Source: Halobacillus_B rhizosphaerae (GTDB taxonomy: Bacteria > Bacillota > Bacilli > Bacillales > Halobacillaceae). From it: a stretch of DNA of 64,000 nucleotides. Numbering within the stretch: the first letter of the stretch is position 1; the number at the start of each line of letters is the position of its first letter. Below, piece after piece: positions 7,339 to 16,279 of this stretch. Under the pieces are notes generated by a model. The model was given only the letters and a program-made list of their open reading frames with translations. It was not told where the DNA came from and did not search any database. The DNA is taken from NCBI RefSeq assembly GCF_046719735.1, contig NZ_JAUTWQ010000006.1:1-64000 (forward strand), written 5' to 3'. The position numbers were made by a program, and so were the translations under genes.

Positions 7339-9517
7339 TCATTTGGTTTAAATAGGTTTGTTTACGTGTTAATAACTTCTCCATGTCATCGGGAGCTAGA
7401 GGCTTGCTGAAGTGATAGCCTTGATAATACGCACAATCGTTCTCTTTGAGAAAATCCAGCACATCCTCTCTTTCTACTCCTTCTGCGATAACCTCAAGCT
7501 TAAAAGCTTCTCCAAGCTGAATCATTGCTTTCACAATTTCAGCATCACTTGGATCCTTCAATACATCCTTAATAAAATCCTGGTCAATTTTCAGAAAATG
7601 GATAGGAAATTGCCGCAAGTAACTGAGGGAAGAATATCCTGTGCCAAAGTCATCGATTGCTAATGAGACCCCCATTGCTTTCAAATCCTGCATCGTACGG
7701 ATACATTCCTCAGTGTTTTGCATCACACTGTTTTCGGTGACTTCTATTTCTAAATACTGAGGCTCCATTTGCGTGGCAAGCAGAACTTGGTGAACCTTTT
7801 CTGCAAAGTCATTCCGCTGGATTTCATTAGCTGAAACGTTTACCGCTACCCGTTCGGGAGCATATCCTTGATCAATCCACTGCTGATTCTGCCTGCAAGC
7901 TTCATGCATCACCCAGTCATCCACTTGTGAGATTAATCCTGTTTCTTCAGCTACAGGAATAAACTCTGCCGGGGAAATGGTGCCTCGTTCTGGATGTTCC
8001 CAGCGCACTAAAGCTTCCATTCCACTGATAAAACCGGTAGCTACATTCACTTTTGGCTGATAGTGCAAACTAAGTTCATTACGGCTCAGTGCTTTCCGCA
8101 AATCCCCTTCAAGAGAAATTATCTGATTATAAAAAAGATCCATTTGCTCCGTGTAGAACAATATATTATGTCGCCCCTTGAGCTTGCAGTAGTGCATGGC
8201 AATGTCAGCCCTGCCAATGATCTCCTCTATACTCTCCGCTCGTTCGGGGTATTGAGAGACTCCGATGCTTGCCGTAATAAAGAAATCTCGATTCATTAGA
8301 CGCAGCGGTTGTTCGATTACCTTTAAAATTCTTCGTCCAAGTCTTAAGATTTCCTGATTACTTCTTTCTTCTTTAATAAGCAGGATAAATTCATCTCCGC
8401 CAATCCGATACATGGAGTCATCACTGTCCAAGCATGAGAGGATACGCTTGGCCATAATTTGCAGCACCTGATCTCCTGCCATATGACCGAGTGCATCGTT
8501 CACATACTTAAATCGATCAAGGTTACAGAATAAGGCCGTAATTTCGTCATACGTCTGATAAGCAAGCCACTGGTCGAGATCACTTTGCAGTTTGGCACGG
8601 TTAGGGAGGTCCGTCAATGGGTCATGCCTGGCCATATGCTGTATTTTAAGTTCAGCTTCTTCATGAGAGGTAATTTCAATGGAGCTTCCGATTATTTCGA
8701 CAACCTCCCCGTTTTCTTCTACGGGAGATAAAGTGGAATAAAAGGAACGGTTATGATATTGATGCTTATAGGAAATACTATTCCCTAGAAACGCCGATTG
8801 GTATTGGGCTTTGTAGAAAGCGGCTTGCTGCTCCCCAAATAATTCCGCTAACGTTTTCCCTTGTACTTTGTCTGTGGTGAGATCAATATCCTGGGCAAGC
8901 TTTCCTTCAAACATCTTATAATAATATTGGTTACGACCGGGATCATAGCCGACCTTAAACACTAAATTAACTAAAGCGTTCATCGTCCGGTTATATTCAT
9001 TTCTTGCTTGTTCAACCACCGTTAATTCCTGTTTTTTATAGGGAGTTACGTTAGCTCCGAGAAAAAGAATAGAAGGATTAGCTTTGTTCGGCTCTCTTAA
9101 AGGAGCTATCGTGGCATCTAAATAAACACCCGGATGGTCAGAAAACAGGATACTCAATTCTCCCTTCCAGACTTTCCCTGCTCTGATTTTATCCATCATT
9201 TCCAAATAGGTGGCATCCTCTTTTTCCATGCCTAAAAAATCATTAAATTTACGCCCCGTTAATTTCTGCTTTGTCCATTTTTCAAATTTCTCATCGGTAT
9301 ATTGAATCAAACCTTGTTGATTAATGACCAGCACAGTCATCGCATAGCTGATTGCATTCATTAAATCTTTATACCCGCAGATGGAGTAGGAAATCATGGA
9401 TTTCAGTTCTTCAACGATGTAGGCAGAACTTTCGTTTTGTTGGTGATCTGACAGCATGTTATAAAGATTTTCAACCTTTTTCTGATCAAGAATTGTATGT
9501 AAGCCCCACCTGTTCAT
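7319..9517 (-). CDS. PAS-GGDEF-EAL protein (cyclic di-GMP turnover)
   Basis: A 732-residue cytoplasmic protein with no transmembrane segment. Residues about 45-150 and 160-285 look like two PAS-type sensor regions. A GGDEF diguanylate cyclase domain follows (about 300-460, GGDEF at 373-377), then an EAL phosphodiesterase domain (about 480-720; EAL at 501-503, plus NVSANE, DDFGTGYSS and EVIAEGVE). Both signature motifs are intact, so the protein may both make and degrade cyclic di-GMP. I see no RxxD inhibitory site before GGDEF. The ATG at 9517 follows GGGGGA by four bases and is preferred over an ATG 15 bases upstream. It is a single gene. Confidence 0.92.
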   Translation of the reverse strand: MNRWGLHTILDQKKVENLYNMLSDHQQNESSAYIVEELKSMISYSICGYKDLMNAISYAMTVLVINQQGLIQYTDEKFEKWTKQKLTGRKFNDFLGMEKEDATYLEMMDKIRAGKVWKGELSILFSDHPGVYLDATIAPLREPNKANPSILFLGANVTPYKKQELTVVEQARNEYNRTMNALVNLVFKVGYDPGRNQYYYKMFEGKLAQDIDLTTDKVQGKTLAELFGEQQAAFYKAQYQSAFLGNSISYKHQYHNRSFYSTLSPVEENGEVVEIIGSSIEITSHEEAELKIQHMARHDPLTDLPNRAKLQSDLDQWLAYQTYDEITALFCNLDRFKYVNDALGHMAGDQVLQIMAKRILSCLDSDDSMYRIGGDEFILLIKEERSNQEILRLGRRILKVIEQPLRLMNRDFFITASIGVSQYPERAESIEEIIGRADIAMHYCKLKGRHNILFYTEQMDLFYNQIISLEGDLRKALSRNELSLHYQPKVNVATGFISGMEALVRWEHPERGTISPAEFIPVAEETGLISQVDDWVMHEACRQNQQWIDQGYAPERVAVNVSANEIQRNDFAEKVHQVLLATQMEPQYLEIEVTENSVMQNTEECIRTMQDLKAMGVSLAIDDFGTGYSSLSYLRQFPIHFLKIDQDFIKDVLKDPSDAEIVKAMIQLGEAFKLEVIAEGVEREDVLDFLKENDCAYYQGYHFSKPLAPDDMEKLLTRKQTYLNQMKNPGEQ

Positions 9518-9572
9518 AAAATCCCCCGTCATTTCTATTCACTCTGCCTAAGTATACCTCATCCCTTATAGG

Positions 9573-9606
9573 AAAAAAAGCCTGCTAATGTCAGTAGCAG
9601 ACTTTT
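9573..9606 (-). terminator. Terminator downstream of the SRAP gene
   Basis: An imperfect hairpin (CTGCTA/TAGCAG extended by AG/CT) is followed on the minus strand by seven T residues (9573-9579). It lies about 200 bases after the SRAP gene. No gene lies between 9606 and 9813. Confidence 0.6.
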
Positions 9607-9812
9607 CATCTATCTTTATTCCTATCCATTAAAATTAGGGTAATTGTATGAATTAACCCCTTTAAAAACTCCCTTTTAAAAGCAAATCAGTGCCTGAAAC
9701 ACCTTGAATCATCTATAAAAATCAGAGCATTCCCTTACCCTTAATTAGGCATTTAGAATGATACGATTTTATAAACAGGTGTCGAACGGACCAAACCATA
9801 CCCTTTCAGCCT

Positions 9813-10481
9813 TTATCCTTCTATAGAGGCAATACATTCCGGGCCGGTGTGTTTAGCAGAGTTCACGTATTGGCTTACTTGATAAGCTTGTAAATCTTCC
9901 ATATTCAACTGTTCAATAAAGTCGTGAGCCTCTTCCGCGTTCCACTTCACCGGTTCAATCCAGCGCTCTTCGAAATCTTTTGGCAGAATGACAGGCATTC
10001 GGCTGTGAATCTCACTCATAAAATCATTGGCTTCTTTTGTTAGGATCGTACAAGTGAATCGTTCCTCTTCATCCTGTTTCCAGTGGTCCCATAGGCCGGC
10101 AAAAGCAAACAGCTTCCGATTTCGGGAGGAAATGCGCAGCGGCTGCTTTCCTGATTCAGTTTTCTTCCATTCGTAAAAGCTATCCGCAACAATCAGACAC
10201 CTTTTTGAAGATAATAATCGTTTAAAACTCGGTTTTTCATGAGCGGTTTCACTTTTTGCATTGATCATTTTATAGCCAATCTTTGGATCTTTGGCCCAGG
10301 AAGGAACAAGCCCCCAGTACATATAGCCCGCTCGCTTCTGCTTGCCGTCGTTAATAATTGCTAATACCTTCTGGCCGGGAGCAATGTTATAACGGGGCTC
10401 ATAATCTCGAATGACGGTATCTAAATCAAACTCTTCTACGATCTCGGCTTCCTCTTCTAACAGCGTATAACGTCCGCACAT
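9813..10481 (-). CDS. SOS response-associated (SRAP) protein, HMCES/YedK family
   Basis: This family forms a covalent thiazolidine link to abasic sites in single-stranded DNA and shields them during replication. The 222-residue protein begins MCGRY, so Cys2 becomes the N-terminal reactive residue after Met removal. The other conserved active-site residues are visible: Asn74 in INAKSET, Glu104 in FYEWKK and His159 in HSRMPVIL. Length and motif spacing are normal. It stands alone. I saw no LexA-type operator upstream, so SOS control is not supported here. Confidence 0.93.
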   Translation of the reverse strand: MCGRYTLLEEEAEIVEEFDLDTVIRDYEPRYNIAPGQKVLAIINDGKQKRAGYMYWGLVPSWAKDPKIGYKMINAKSETAHEKPSFKRLLSSKRCLIVADSFYEWKKTESGKQPLRISSRNRKLFAFAGLWDHWKQDEEERFTCTILTKEANDFMSEIHSRMPVILPKDFEERWIEPVKWNAEEAHDFIEQLNMEDLQAYQVSQYVNSAKHTGPECIASIEG

Positions 10482-10582
10482 CTACGTTTTCCTCCTTACT
10501 TCATACTTACTTCTGCTTTGTTGCTCCAGATTTGCAGGTTCCTGCAAGCCTCCAGCTTTCCTGCGGGAATTGTGACAACTAC

Positions 10583-11245
10583 CTATTCTGCGGGTTTGGA
10601 CAACCCATGCATAATAAAGTGAATCGTTTGTTCGAGTTCTTCTTCATCATTCCATTCGCCATCAGGAGCTATAAGAAATCTGGTGACTAAGAAACCGACA
10701 ATTGCCGACACAACCATTCTAATGATCGTGGTTGTTGGATAGTCAATCACCGTCTGATCTGTTTTAAAATGATCCAGTATTCGTTCAAATTTAGGAAATA
10801 CTTCTTCTAGAAATACTTCCTGAATTCTATCCTGTAATTCTTCGTGGAAAGCAATTTCTTGAATTAGTATTTTAATTAAGGGAGCATTTTGTTTAGCGAA
10901 TTCAAATCTATTCTTCAAGAGATTTCTTAGCAGCTCTTCAAACTCAGCAGGGGGATTTTCGAATACTTGATTGGCAAAATGAGTGGCAAAGAAGGGAACT
11001 GTAAACTTCGTCATCACCGGCGTCACAATAGAAATTAACAACTCTTTCTTAGTCTTGTAATGACGAAAGATGGTTCCTTCTGCAACACCTGCTTTTGCAG
11101 CAATTTCACTGGTAGAAGATGAAGCATAACCTTTCTCAGCAAAGATCTCTACAGCTGCCTGGAGAATTTGTGCCTGCTTAGGGGTAATCTCCTTAGCTTG
11201 CCCTTCTTCTTCTAATAATTTTAATAAATCATGATGATCTTCCAT
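10583..11245 (-). CDS. TetR/AcrR family repressor of the adjacent ABC exporter operon
   Basis: A 220-residue regulator. Residues about 20-66 form the TetR helix-turn-helix (QILQAAVEIFAEKGYASSST followed by AGVAEGTIFRHYKTKKEL). The C-terminal two thirds would be the ligand-binding and dimer domain. I chose the ATG at 11245, eight bases after GGGGAGG, over an in-frame TTG seven codons earlier. It is the third gene of an operon with an ABC ATPase and permease. Two palindromic TGAGTnATnACTCA-type sites flank the operon promoter, so it is likely to repress its own operon, relieved by an unknown toxic ligand. Confidence 0.9.
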   Translation of the reverse strand: MEDHHDLLKLLEEEGQAKEITPKQAQILQAAVEIFAEKGYASSSTSEIAAKAGVAEGTIFRHYKTKKELLISIVTPVMTKFTVPFFATHFANQVFENPPAEFEELLRNLLKNRFEFAKQNAPLIKILIQEIAFHEELQDRIQEVFLEEVFPKFERILDHFKTDQTVIDYPTTTIIRMVVSAIVGFLVTRFLIAPDGEWNDEEELEQTIHFIMHGLSKPAE

Positions 11246-11279
11246 AAACAAATCCTCCCCGTTCAACTATCTATCCTTA

Positions 11280-12293
11280 TTATAAACGGCGGTGACGCTT
11301 TAACGCGAGTATATTAAGCAAAGTAAACAGGATAGCAAATCCCGCCAGGATATAAATATAAAGTTGAATGTCCGCCAACCCTTCTCCTCTCAGCATTATC
11401 CCTCTCAGTGCTTCTGCCCCATAAGTAAGCGGCATAATCTTTCCAATTGCCTGCAGCCAGAAGGACAGTCCTTCTACTGGAAATAAACCAGAGAAAAAGA
11501 CTTGTGGAACAATGACTAAAGGGATAAATTGAATCATTTGAAATTTATTTTTTGCAAAAGCAGAAAGCAGGGTACCAAGGCTGAGAGCCGTTAAGGCAAG
11601 TAAAAACGTGACAAGCAGCACATAGATAAACCACCCAATCATAAAAACTTTTAATACATAAATGGAAAACGCGGCAATCAGCAAGGATTGAAGTATTGTA
11701 AACAGACCAAATCCTCCGAGGTAACCAAGTACTAGTTCGCTCCGCTTTAACGGTGTTGCCAATACTCTTTCAAGAGTTCCCTGTGTTCGTTCTCTTAAAA
11801 AAGACACGCCTCCCACTATAAATACAAAGAAAAAGACAAAAAATCCAATTAATACGGGGCCGATATAATCAAATAAATTTAAATCACTTGAACCATGGAG
11901 AAATTCCACACTCATAGGAGACTTAGAGGTCCCGCTTAGTGTTTGCTGTAAAAGGTTTTTCACGGAGCTTGCTGTACTTGGATCACTGCCCTCTATGACC
12001 ACCTTCGGCTTACCATTATGCCACTGGATCACAGCATCCAGGGAAGCATCAGACAACTGATCCATCGCTTCTGCTTTGGTGAGCTGATGGAGCTGGATGT
12101 CCTCATTGTCCAACTGATTTGTTAGTTGAGCTGGAACATCTACTATGCCAATCTCCAAACTTTGATCGTTATTATTTAGAACGAGCCACATTAAAGTTAG
12201 AACTAGCATAGGAGCAATGATCATGAGGGCCATACTTCTTTTATCCCGTCGAAACTGCATCAATATCCGCTTCATCACTGTCCATGTATTCAT
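11280..12293 (-). CDS. ABC-2 type exporter permease
   Basis: The membrane half of an exporter, 338 residues. One transmembrane segment near the N-terminus (about 22-40) is followed by an external domain (about 42-178) and five clustered segments towards the C-terminus (about 180-335), the usual ABC-2 plan. The sequence GGVSFLRERTQGTLERVLATPL is typical of the family. The ATG at 12293 has GGGAGGT seven bases upstream and overlaps the stop codon of the ATPase gene as ATGA, which implies translational coupling. The substrate is unknown; drug or toxic-compound efflux is the usual role with a TetR partner. Confidence 0.9.
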   Translation of the reverse strand: MNTWTVMKRILMQFRRDKRSMALMIIAPMLVLTLMWLVLNNNDQSLEIGIVDVPAQLTNQLDNEDIQLHQLTKAEAMDQLSDASLDAVIQWHNGKPKVVIEGSDPSTASSVKNLLQQTLSGTSKSPMSVEFLHGSSDLNLFDYIGPVLIGFFVFFFVFIVGGVSFLRERTQGTLERVLATPLKRSELVLGYLGGFGLFTILQSLLIAAFSIYVLKVFMIGWFIYVLLVTFLLALTALSLGTLLSAFAKNKFQMIQFIPLVIVPQVFFSGLFPVEGLSFWLQAIGKIMPLTYGAEALRGIMLRGEGLADIQLYIYILAGFAILFTLLNILALKRHRRL

Positions 12294-13012
12294 GAATTCG
12301 ACCTCCCGTAATGAAGAAATACTTCTTCTATAGTGGTTGCCTGAATCTCTTCTTTTAGTTGGGAAGGGGTGTTGGAGGCAATGACTTCCCCGTCCCGAAT
12401 CATCGCCAGACGATCGCATTTCTCTGCTTCATCCATAACATGAGTTGTCACGATAATCGTGACCCCTTTATCTTTAAGTTGATGAAGTTCATCCCATATG
12501 GATTGCCTTAAGACGGGATCAATACCTACCGTTGGTTCATCCAGGATAATTAAATCCGGCTGATGAATAAGAGCTGCCGCAAGCGAAAGCCTTCGCTTCA
12601 TTCCTCCCGAGTAATTCTCCACGACTTGATCCAGATGTTCCGTTAAATCTACCATCTCCATAACTTCTGCAATTCTTTGCTTGCGCTGTGCTTTATTTAA
12701 ACGATAAATCGAACCAAAAAAATCCAAGTTTTCTCTAGCGGTTAGCTCTTGATAAAGCGCATCAGATTGCGCCATAAACCCGTACCTTTTCATTTGATTT
12801 AAAGAAGGCATTTTTTCTCCAAATACAAAGACCTCCCCTTTTACAGGAGATAGAATTCCAGTCATCATTTTGACTAATGTAGTTTTACCGGAACCAGACG
12901 GCCCTAATAACCCAAAGATCTCTCCCCTTTGAATGTTTAAGTTAATATCCTTAATGATCCACTTTTTATCAAACCGGTGAGAAATTTGATGCAGCTGAAC
13001 GACAGCCTCCAT
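12290..13012 (-). CDS. ABC exporter ATP-binding subunit
   Basis: The cytoplasmic ATPase that drives the partner permease. Motifs in the 240-residue protein are Walker A GPSGSGKTT (37-45), the signature YSGGMK (134-139), Walker B LIILDEP (154-160) and a switch histidine in TTHVMDEAE. It belongs to the multidrug/antibiotic (CcmA-like) class. The ATG at 13012 lies eight bases after AAAGGAGG; an adjacent GTG three bases earlier is also possible. First gene of the ATPase-permease-TetR operon. Confidence 0.93.
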   Translation of the reverse strand: MEAVVQLHQISHRFDKKWIIKDINLNIQRGEIFGLLGPSGSGKTTLVKMMTGILSPVKGEVFVFGEKMPSLNQMKRYGFMAQSDALYQELTARENLDFFGSIYRLNKAQRKQRIAEVMEMVDLTEHLDQVVENYSGGMKRRLSLAAALIHQPDLIILDEPTVGIDPVLRQSIWDELHQLKDKGVTIIVTTHVMDEAEKCDRLAMIRDGEVIASNTPSQLKEEIQATTIEEVFLHYGRSNS

Positions 13013-13038
13013 CACAAAAACCTCCTTTAATCTTTAAA

Positions 13039-13101
13039 TGAGTGATTACTCACTTATATTATCTATTAAAAATTCTTTTTTGTAAAGTGAGTAATCACTC
13101 A
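13039..13101 (-). promoter_or_regulatory. TetR-controlled promoter bracketed by two operator copies
   Basis: On the minus strand TTTACA (13081-13086) and GATAAT (13058-13063) are 17 bases apart. A palindrome TGAGTGATTACTCA (13039-13052) lies just after the -10 and its exact reverse complement (13088-13101) lies just before the -35. The match extends to 18 bases (13038-13055 and 13085-13102). Dimeric TetR proteins bind such sites, so the adjacent regulator is the likely ligand. Confidence 0.82.
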
Positions 13102-13147
13102 TCTATAATTTCTGCCTCAAATTGATTGAAAATTATCCCTGGACAAT

Positions 13148-13175
13148 AAAAAAACTGCCAGAACTCTGCCGGCAG
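13148..13175 (-). terminator. Terminator of the DUF1992/MOSC operon
   Basis: CTGCC (13155-13159) pairs with GGCAG (13171-13175), followed on the minus strand by seven T residues (13148-13154). Confidence 0.65.
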
Positions 13176-13201
13176 CTTACATACCCTATTCCATTTTTTC
13201 T

Positions 13202-13567
13202 TTAAAACCCTAATTGACGATGAATTTTGCTGCTATATTGCTTGAATGCCTGGGATGACTTCCGTTTTTCCATCATAATATTAAACCTAAGCCGCTTCTC
13301 TGAGAGCTCTCTTTTATAATATGCGGATTGTTCAGGATCATTGGAGCATGCTAATAAATCCTCGATCTCTACAATTTCCTTCTTTAATTGCATTTCTTCA
13401 GGAAGCATGTGGGCATTCTTTAATATTCGGTAACTGTTCCGCATCTCATCAGGGACATAAGCTAATTCATCCTTTGGCAGAGGTTTTCCCTTTCCAGGCA
13501 AATTCTCAAAATCTCCACGAGCAATAGATTGTTTAATCTTTTCCTCTATAATATTGCCAAAATCCAT
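13202..13567 (-). CDS. DUF1992 (DnaJ homologue subfamily C member 28-type) protein
   Basis: A 121-residue soluble protein. The N-terminal block IIEEKIKQSIARGDFENLPGKGKPL is the conserved core of the DUF1992 family, whose eukaryotic members are called DNAJC28 although no J domain is present here. The C-terminal half is charged and helical. Function is unknown. It follows the MOSC gene closely (17 bases) and is probably co-transcribed with it. The start ATG is preceded by a GGAGG-type site. Confidence 0.85.
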   Translation of the reverse strand: MDFGNIIEEKIKQSIARGDFENLPGKGKPLPKDELAYVPDEMRNSYRILKNAHMLPEEMQLKKEIVEIEDLLACSNDPEQSAYYKRELSEKRLRFNIMMEKRKSSQAFKQYSSKIHRQLGF

Positions 13568-13584
13568 GGAAATCGCTTCCTCCC

Positions 13585-14238
13585 TTAATTTGTTTCCAAT
13601 TCTTCCAATCGCTCAAGCAGAGAGTGACGAAGCCCTTCCGCTAAAGCACCCACTTTAGTCACCCTTTCTATTTTGTACTTATTCTCTCGATCGTGATATT
13701 TAATGTCATTCACTTCTTCAACGGTCACCTGATGCGGATCCTTCTCGATACACTGCATCTGATCTCCGGCGGTTATAACTCCCTCTTGGATCACTCGTAA
13801 ATAAAACCCGGTATAGCCGCTTTGTGTCACCCTGGCAGGAAAGTCACTAATTCCATGCGTTCTGCCGATGATGTAACAGGGTTGTCTAGGTTCTGTAACT
13901 TGCAATATCGCTTCACCAAGTTGAAACTTATCCCCAATGCAAGTGCTTGATTCTTCTATCCCATCTACTGTAATGTTCTCTCCAAACGCGGGATAGGGAA
14001 AGTCCATTCCGTATTCTTTTTCCCAATGGGGATAGTGCTGAGCCGGGTAAAGACAGACGGCTTTATCTTTACCTCCATGATTCTTCTTGTCCGCTTGTTC
14101 ATCTCCATCAAAGTTAAGCCTATTTAAGAAAACAGGACGAGTGACCGGCGTTTTGCGAAATGCACTTTCCAGCTCCCCTTTATCCGTTTGAATGGTCTCT
14201 GGTTTTCCAACATTTAAGGATACCAGTTTATACTTCAT
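13585..14238 (-). CDS. MOSC domain protein (YiiM/YflK-like)
   Basis: MOSC proteins carry molybdenum cofactor or transfer sulfur; the YiiM branch detoxifies N-hydroxylated bases in E. coli. The 217-residue protein shows the conserved NHGGKDKAVC (53-62), GENITVDG (86-93) and the ligand cysteine Cys121 in EPRQPC. The C-terminal extension (about 150-217) is typical of YiiM/YflK proteins. The start overlaps the end of the Cys-cluster gene by 11 bases, so the two are translationally linked. Activity is inferred from family only. Confidence 0.88.
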   Translation of the reverse strand: MKYKLVSLNVGKPETIQTDKGELESAFRKTPVTRPVFLNRLNFDGDEQADKKNHGGKDKAVCLYPAQHYPHWEKEYGMDFPYPAFGENITVDGIEESSTCIGDKFQLGEAILQVTEPRQPCYIIGRTHGISDFPARVTQSGYTGFYLRVIQEGVITAGDQMQCIEKDPHQVTVEEVNDIKYHDRENKYKIERVTKVGALAEGLRHSLLERLEELETN

Positions 14239-14974
14239 CTAATGTCCCCTCTCTCCACTGTTTAATCCAAGCAGGCAAATAGTCATAACTCCAAACATCC
14301 GCTGGATAGTCCACTATCAGCTCTTCCCCATTTTCCAGGAGAACTTGCAGTAGCTCGTTTACAGCACTAAAGTAATAATCATACAAAAATTCATAGCTGA
14401 ATGGCTCTTTTGGTAAATCGTTCTCCGCACAAACCTGCGGGTCACTATAATTCAAATAAGTTCTGCATGGGATGGGACGCACTTCATAAGCCATACAAAG
14501 CTGTGTTTCCGGGTCCAGCATCGGACATGGCAGGTTCAGCTTCTTATAGTCCTTTTTTGTTGCCGGGTCTTTATGATCCATAGCTAATCCCTGCTCCAGC
14601 TTCTCTGCCTGCTTTTCATAATAGTTCTCCCAATGGTTGTAAATGACCTCTTTGCGATCCTGAGGAAATTTCTCAATGGAACGAAACATCATTTTGGCTT
14701 CTAACCGGCTAAGAACAATGGGAAAATAACAGCAGAAGGCACACCCCTTAAAACAATTAGGACGCATATCTGCAAATTGCTCCATCCGGTCAATCTCGTG
14801 ATCCACTTCTGAGAGCAGTTTCTGAAAGCCCTGTAAAATGACTTCCTCGGTATCTAAATTACTATCAAGCAATTCATCCACAATTTCATCAAAAAAATGA
14901 GGATCCAACTCATACGATGTATTTATCTTTTCACATTTACTTAAAATTTCTTCGTGCTTTAAAAATTGATTCAT
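14228..14974 (-). CDS. YkgJ-type cysteine-cluster (zinc/iron-chelating) protein
   Basis: A 248-residue protein with the YkgJ cluster: Cys74, Cys78, Cys81 and Cys82 in CFKGCAFCC, followed by LPCPML, LC and RPIPCRTY in the middle of the protein. This pattern is annotated as a metal-chelating or Fe-S-binding domain. The remainder is helical and acidic. It is the first gene of an operon with the MOSC and DUF1992 genes; coupling to a MOSC gene hints at a shared redox or metal task, which is inference. Confidence 0.82.
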   Translation of the reverse strand: MNQFLKHEEILSKCEKINTSYELDPHFFDEIVDELLDSNLDTEEVILQGFQKLLSEVDHEIDRMEQFADMRPNCFKGCAFCCYFPIVLSRLEAKMMFRSIEKFPQDRKEVIYNHWENYYEKQAEKLEQGLAMDHKDPATKKDYKKLNLPCPMLDPETQLCMAYEVRPIPCRTYLNYSDPQVCAENDLPKEPFSYEFLYDYYFSAVNELLQVLLENGEELIVDYPADVWSYDYLPAWIKQWREGTLDEV

Positions 14975-15070
14975 AAGGTAAAAACCCCTTCAACTGGCAT
15001 TATCTTTATTATACATGTCCTTGGGCAAATGTATCTAGTTCTTCACCCGCCATTAATTCCCTCTCGAAAG

Positions 15071-15099
15071 ACCCCCAAAAATCTACTAAAATAAGAGAA
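15071..15099 (+). promoter_or_regulatory. Possible sigma-I-like -35 element before mreBH
   Basis: ACCCCC (15071-15076) matches the -35 motif of SigI promoters, and mreBH is a SigI target in B. subtilis. A clear CGAA -10 at the expected distance is missing (AGAA lies at 15096-15099), so this is tentative. Confidence 0.3.
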
Positions 15100-15139
15100 T
15101 CCCTATAGGAGAATCTGTCATCTTTGGAGGTACGTCTAA

Positions 15140-16147
15140 ATGTTATCAAACGCTGAAATCGGTATCGATCTTGGTACTGCAAATATATTAATCTATTCTA
15201 AATCAAAAGGAATTTTATTAAATGAGCCTTCCGTAGTAGCCTACAATACTGAAACTAAAAGTGTAGTCGCTGTTGGAAAAGAAGCAAAGGAAATGGTAGG
15301 TAAAACTCCCCGCCATATCATCCCTGTCCGGCCGTTGCGTGATGGAGTCATTGCAGATTACGATATGACTGCTCAAATGCTTAAAGAATTATTAAAAAAG
15401 GTCGCCAGGAAATCAGGTATCTCTATGCGCAAACCTACAGTAGTTATTTGCACCCCATCCGGATCCACTTCTGTGGAACGAAGAGCGATTCATAATGCGG
15501 TGAAAAGCTATGGAGCAAAGAACGTTCACTTGATAGAAGAACCAATCGCAGCTGCGATTGGAGCGGATCTACCGGTAGATGAGCCCATTGCAAATGTGGT
15601 GGTCGATGTAGGCGGCGGAACCAGCGAAGTCGCCATTATATCCTTCGGCGGAGTAGTTTCTTGTAAATCCATTCGCACAGGCGGAGACGTTATGGATGAG
15701 GAAATTATTCAATACGTCCGCAAGAATTATAACGTTCTGATCGGCGAGCGGTCTGCCGAACAAATTAAAATGGAAATTGGATATGCACTCATTGATCACC
15801 CAGAACAAACAATGGAAGTACGCGGACGTGATATGGTGACGGGTCTTCCTAAAACGATCACCATCACATCAACAGAAATTCAATCAGCCATTAAAGAATC
15901 CCTGGAACAGCTGCTCGAAACCATACGTTCCACACTTGAAGATTGTCCTCCAGAATTAAGCGGGGACATTGTAGACCACGGAGTAATTTTGACCGGAGGA
16001 GGGTCCTTGCTTAAAGGAATGCAGGACTGGCTGTCTAATGAAATTTCAGTCCCTGTTCACATGGCACCGAGTCCTCTGGAGTCTGTAGCTATCGGAACAG
16101 GAAAATCATTAAAAATGATTCAAAAACTTCAAAAAGCAATAAAATAA
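15140..16147 (+). CDS. mreBH: MreB-like actin homologue MreBH
   Basis: A bacterial actin that forms membrane-associated filaments and guides cell-wall synthesis and the LytE hydrolase in B. subtilis. The 335-residue protein has the phosphate-binding loops GIDLGTANI (about 8-16) and VDVGGGTSEVA (about 155-165) and the adenosine motif LTGGGSLL (about 289-296). It matches MreBH more closely than MreB or Mbl (for example PPELSGDIVDHGVILTGGG and the QKLQKAIK end), and it is isolated from mreCD as expected for MreBH. GGAGGT lies eight bases before the ATG. Confidence 0.93.
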   Translation: MLSNAEIGIDLGTANILIYSKSKGILLNEPSVVAYNTETKSVVAVGKEAKEMVGKTPRHIIPVRPLRDGVIADYDMTAQMLKELLKKVARKSGISMRKPTVVICTPSGSTSVERRAIHNAVKSYGAKNVHLIEEPIAAAIGADLPVDEPIANVVVDVGGGTSEVAIISFGGVVSCKSIRTGGDVMDEEIIQYVRKNYNVLIGERSAEQIKMEIGYALIDHPEQTMEVRGRDMVTGLPKTITITSTEIQSAIKESLEQLLETIRSTLEDCPPELSGDIVDHGVILTGGGSLLKGMQDWLSNEISVPVHMAPSPLESVAIGTGKSLKMIQKLQKAIK

Positions 16148-16158
16148 CAGAATTTCTG

Positions 16159-16186
16159 CCCGCATATCTTCTTATGCGGGTTTTTT
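16159..16186 (+). terminator. Terminator of mreBH
   Basis: An 8-bp stem CCCGCATA/TATGCGGG with a 6-base loop is followed by six T residues. Confidence 0.92.
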
Positions 16187-16279
16187 CATGCAATTCGTTT
16201 GACTTAAACAGGATAAATGAATAAAATGTCGAAATCATGTTATATAGAAAGATAAGACTATAGAAGGGGTTTAGAAAGG

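Noticed and set aside
9813..10560. LexA/SOS control of the SRAP gene
   Set aside because: No LexA-type palindrome is visible upstream of the start codon.
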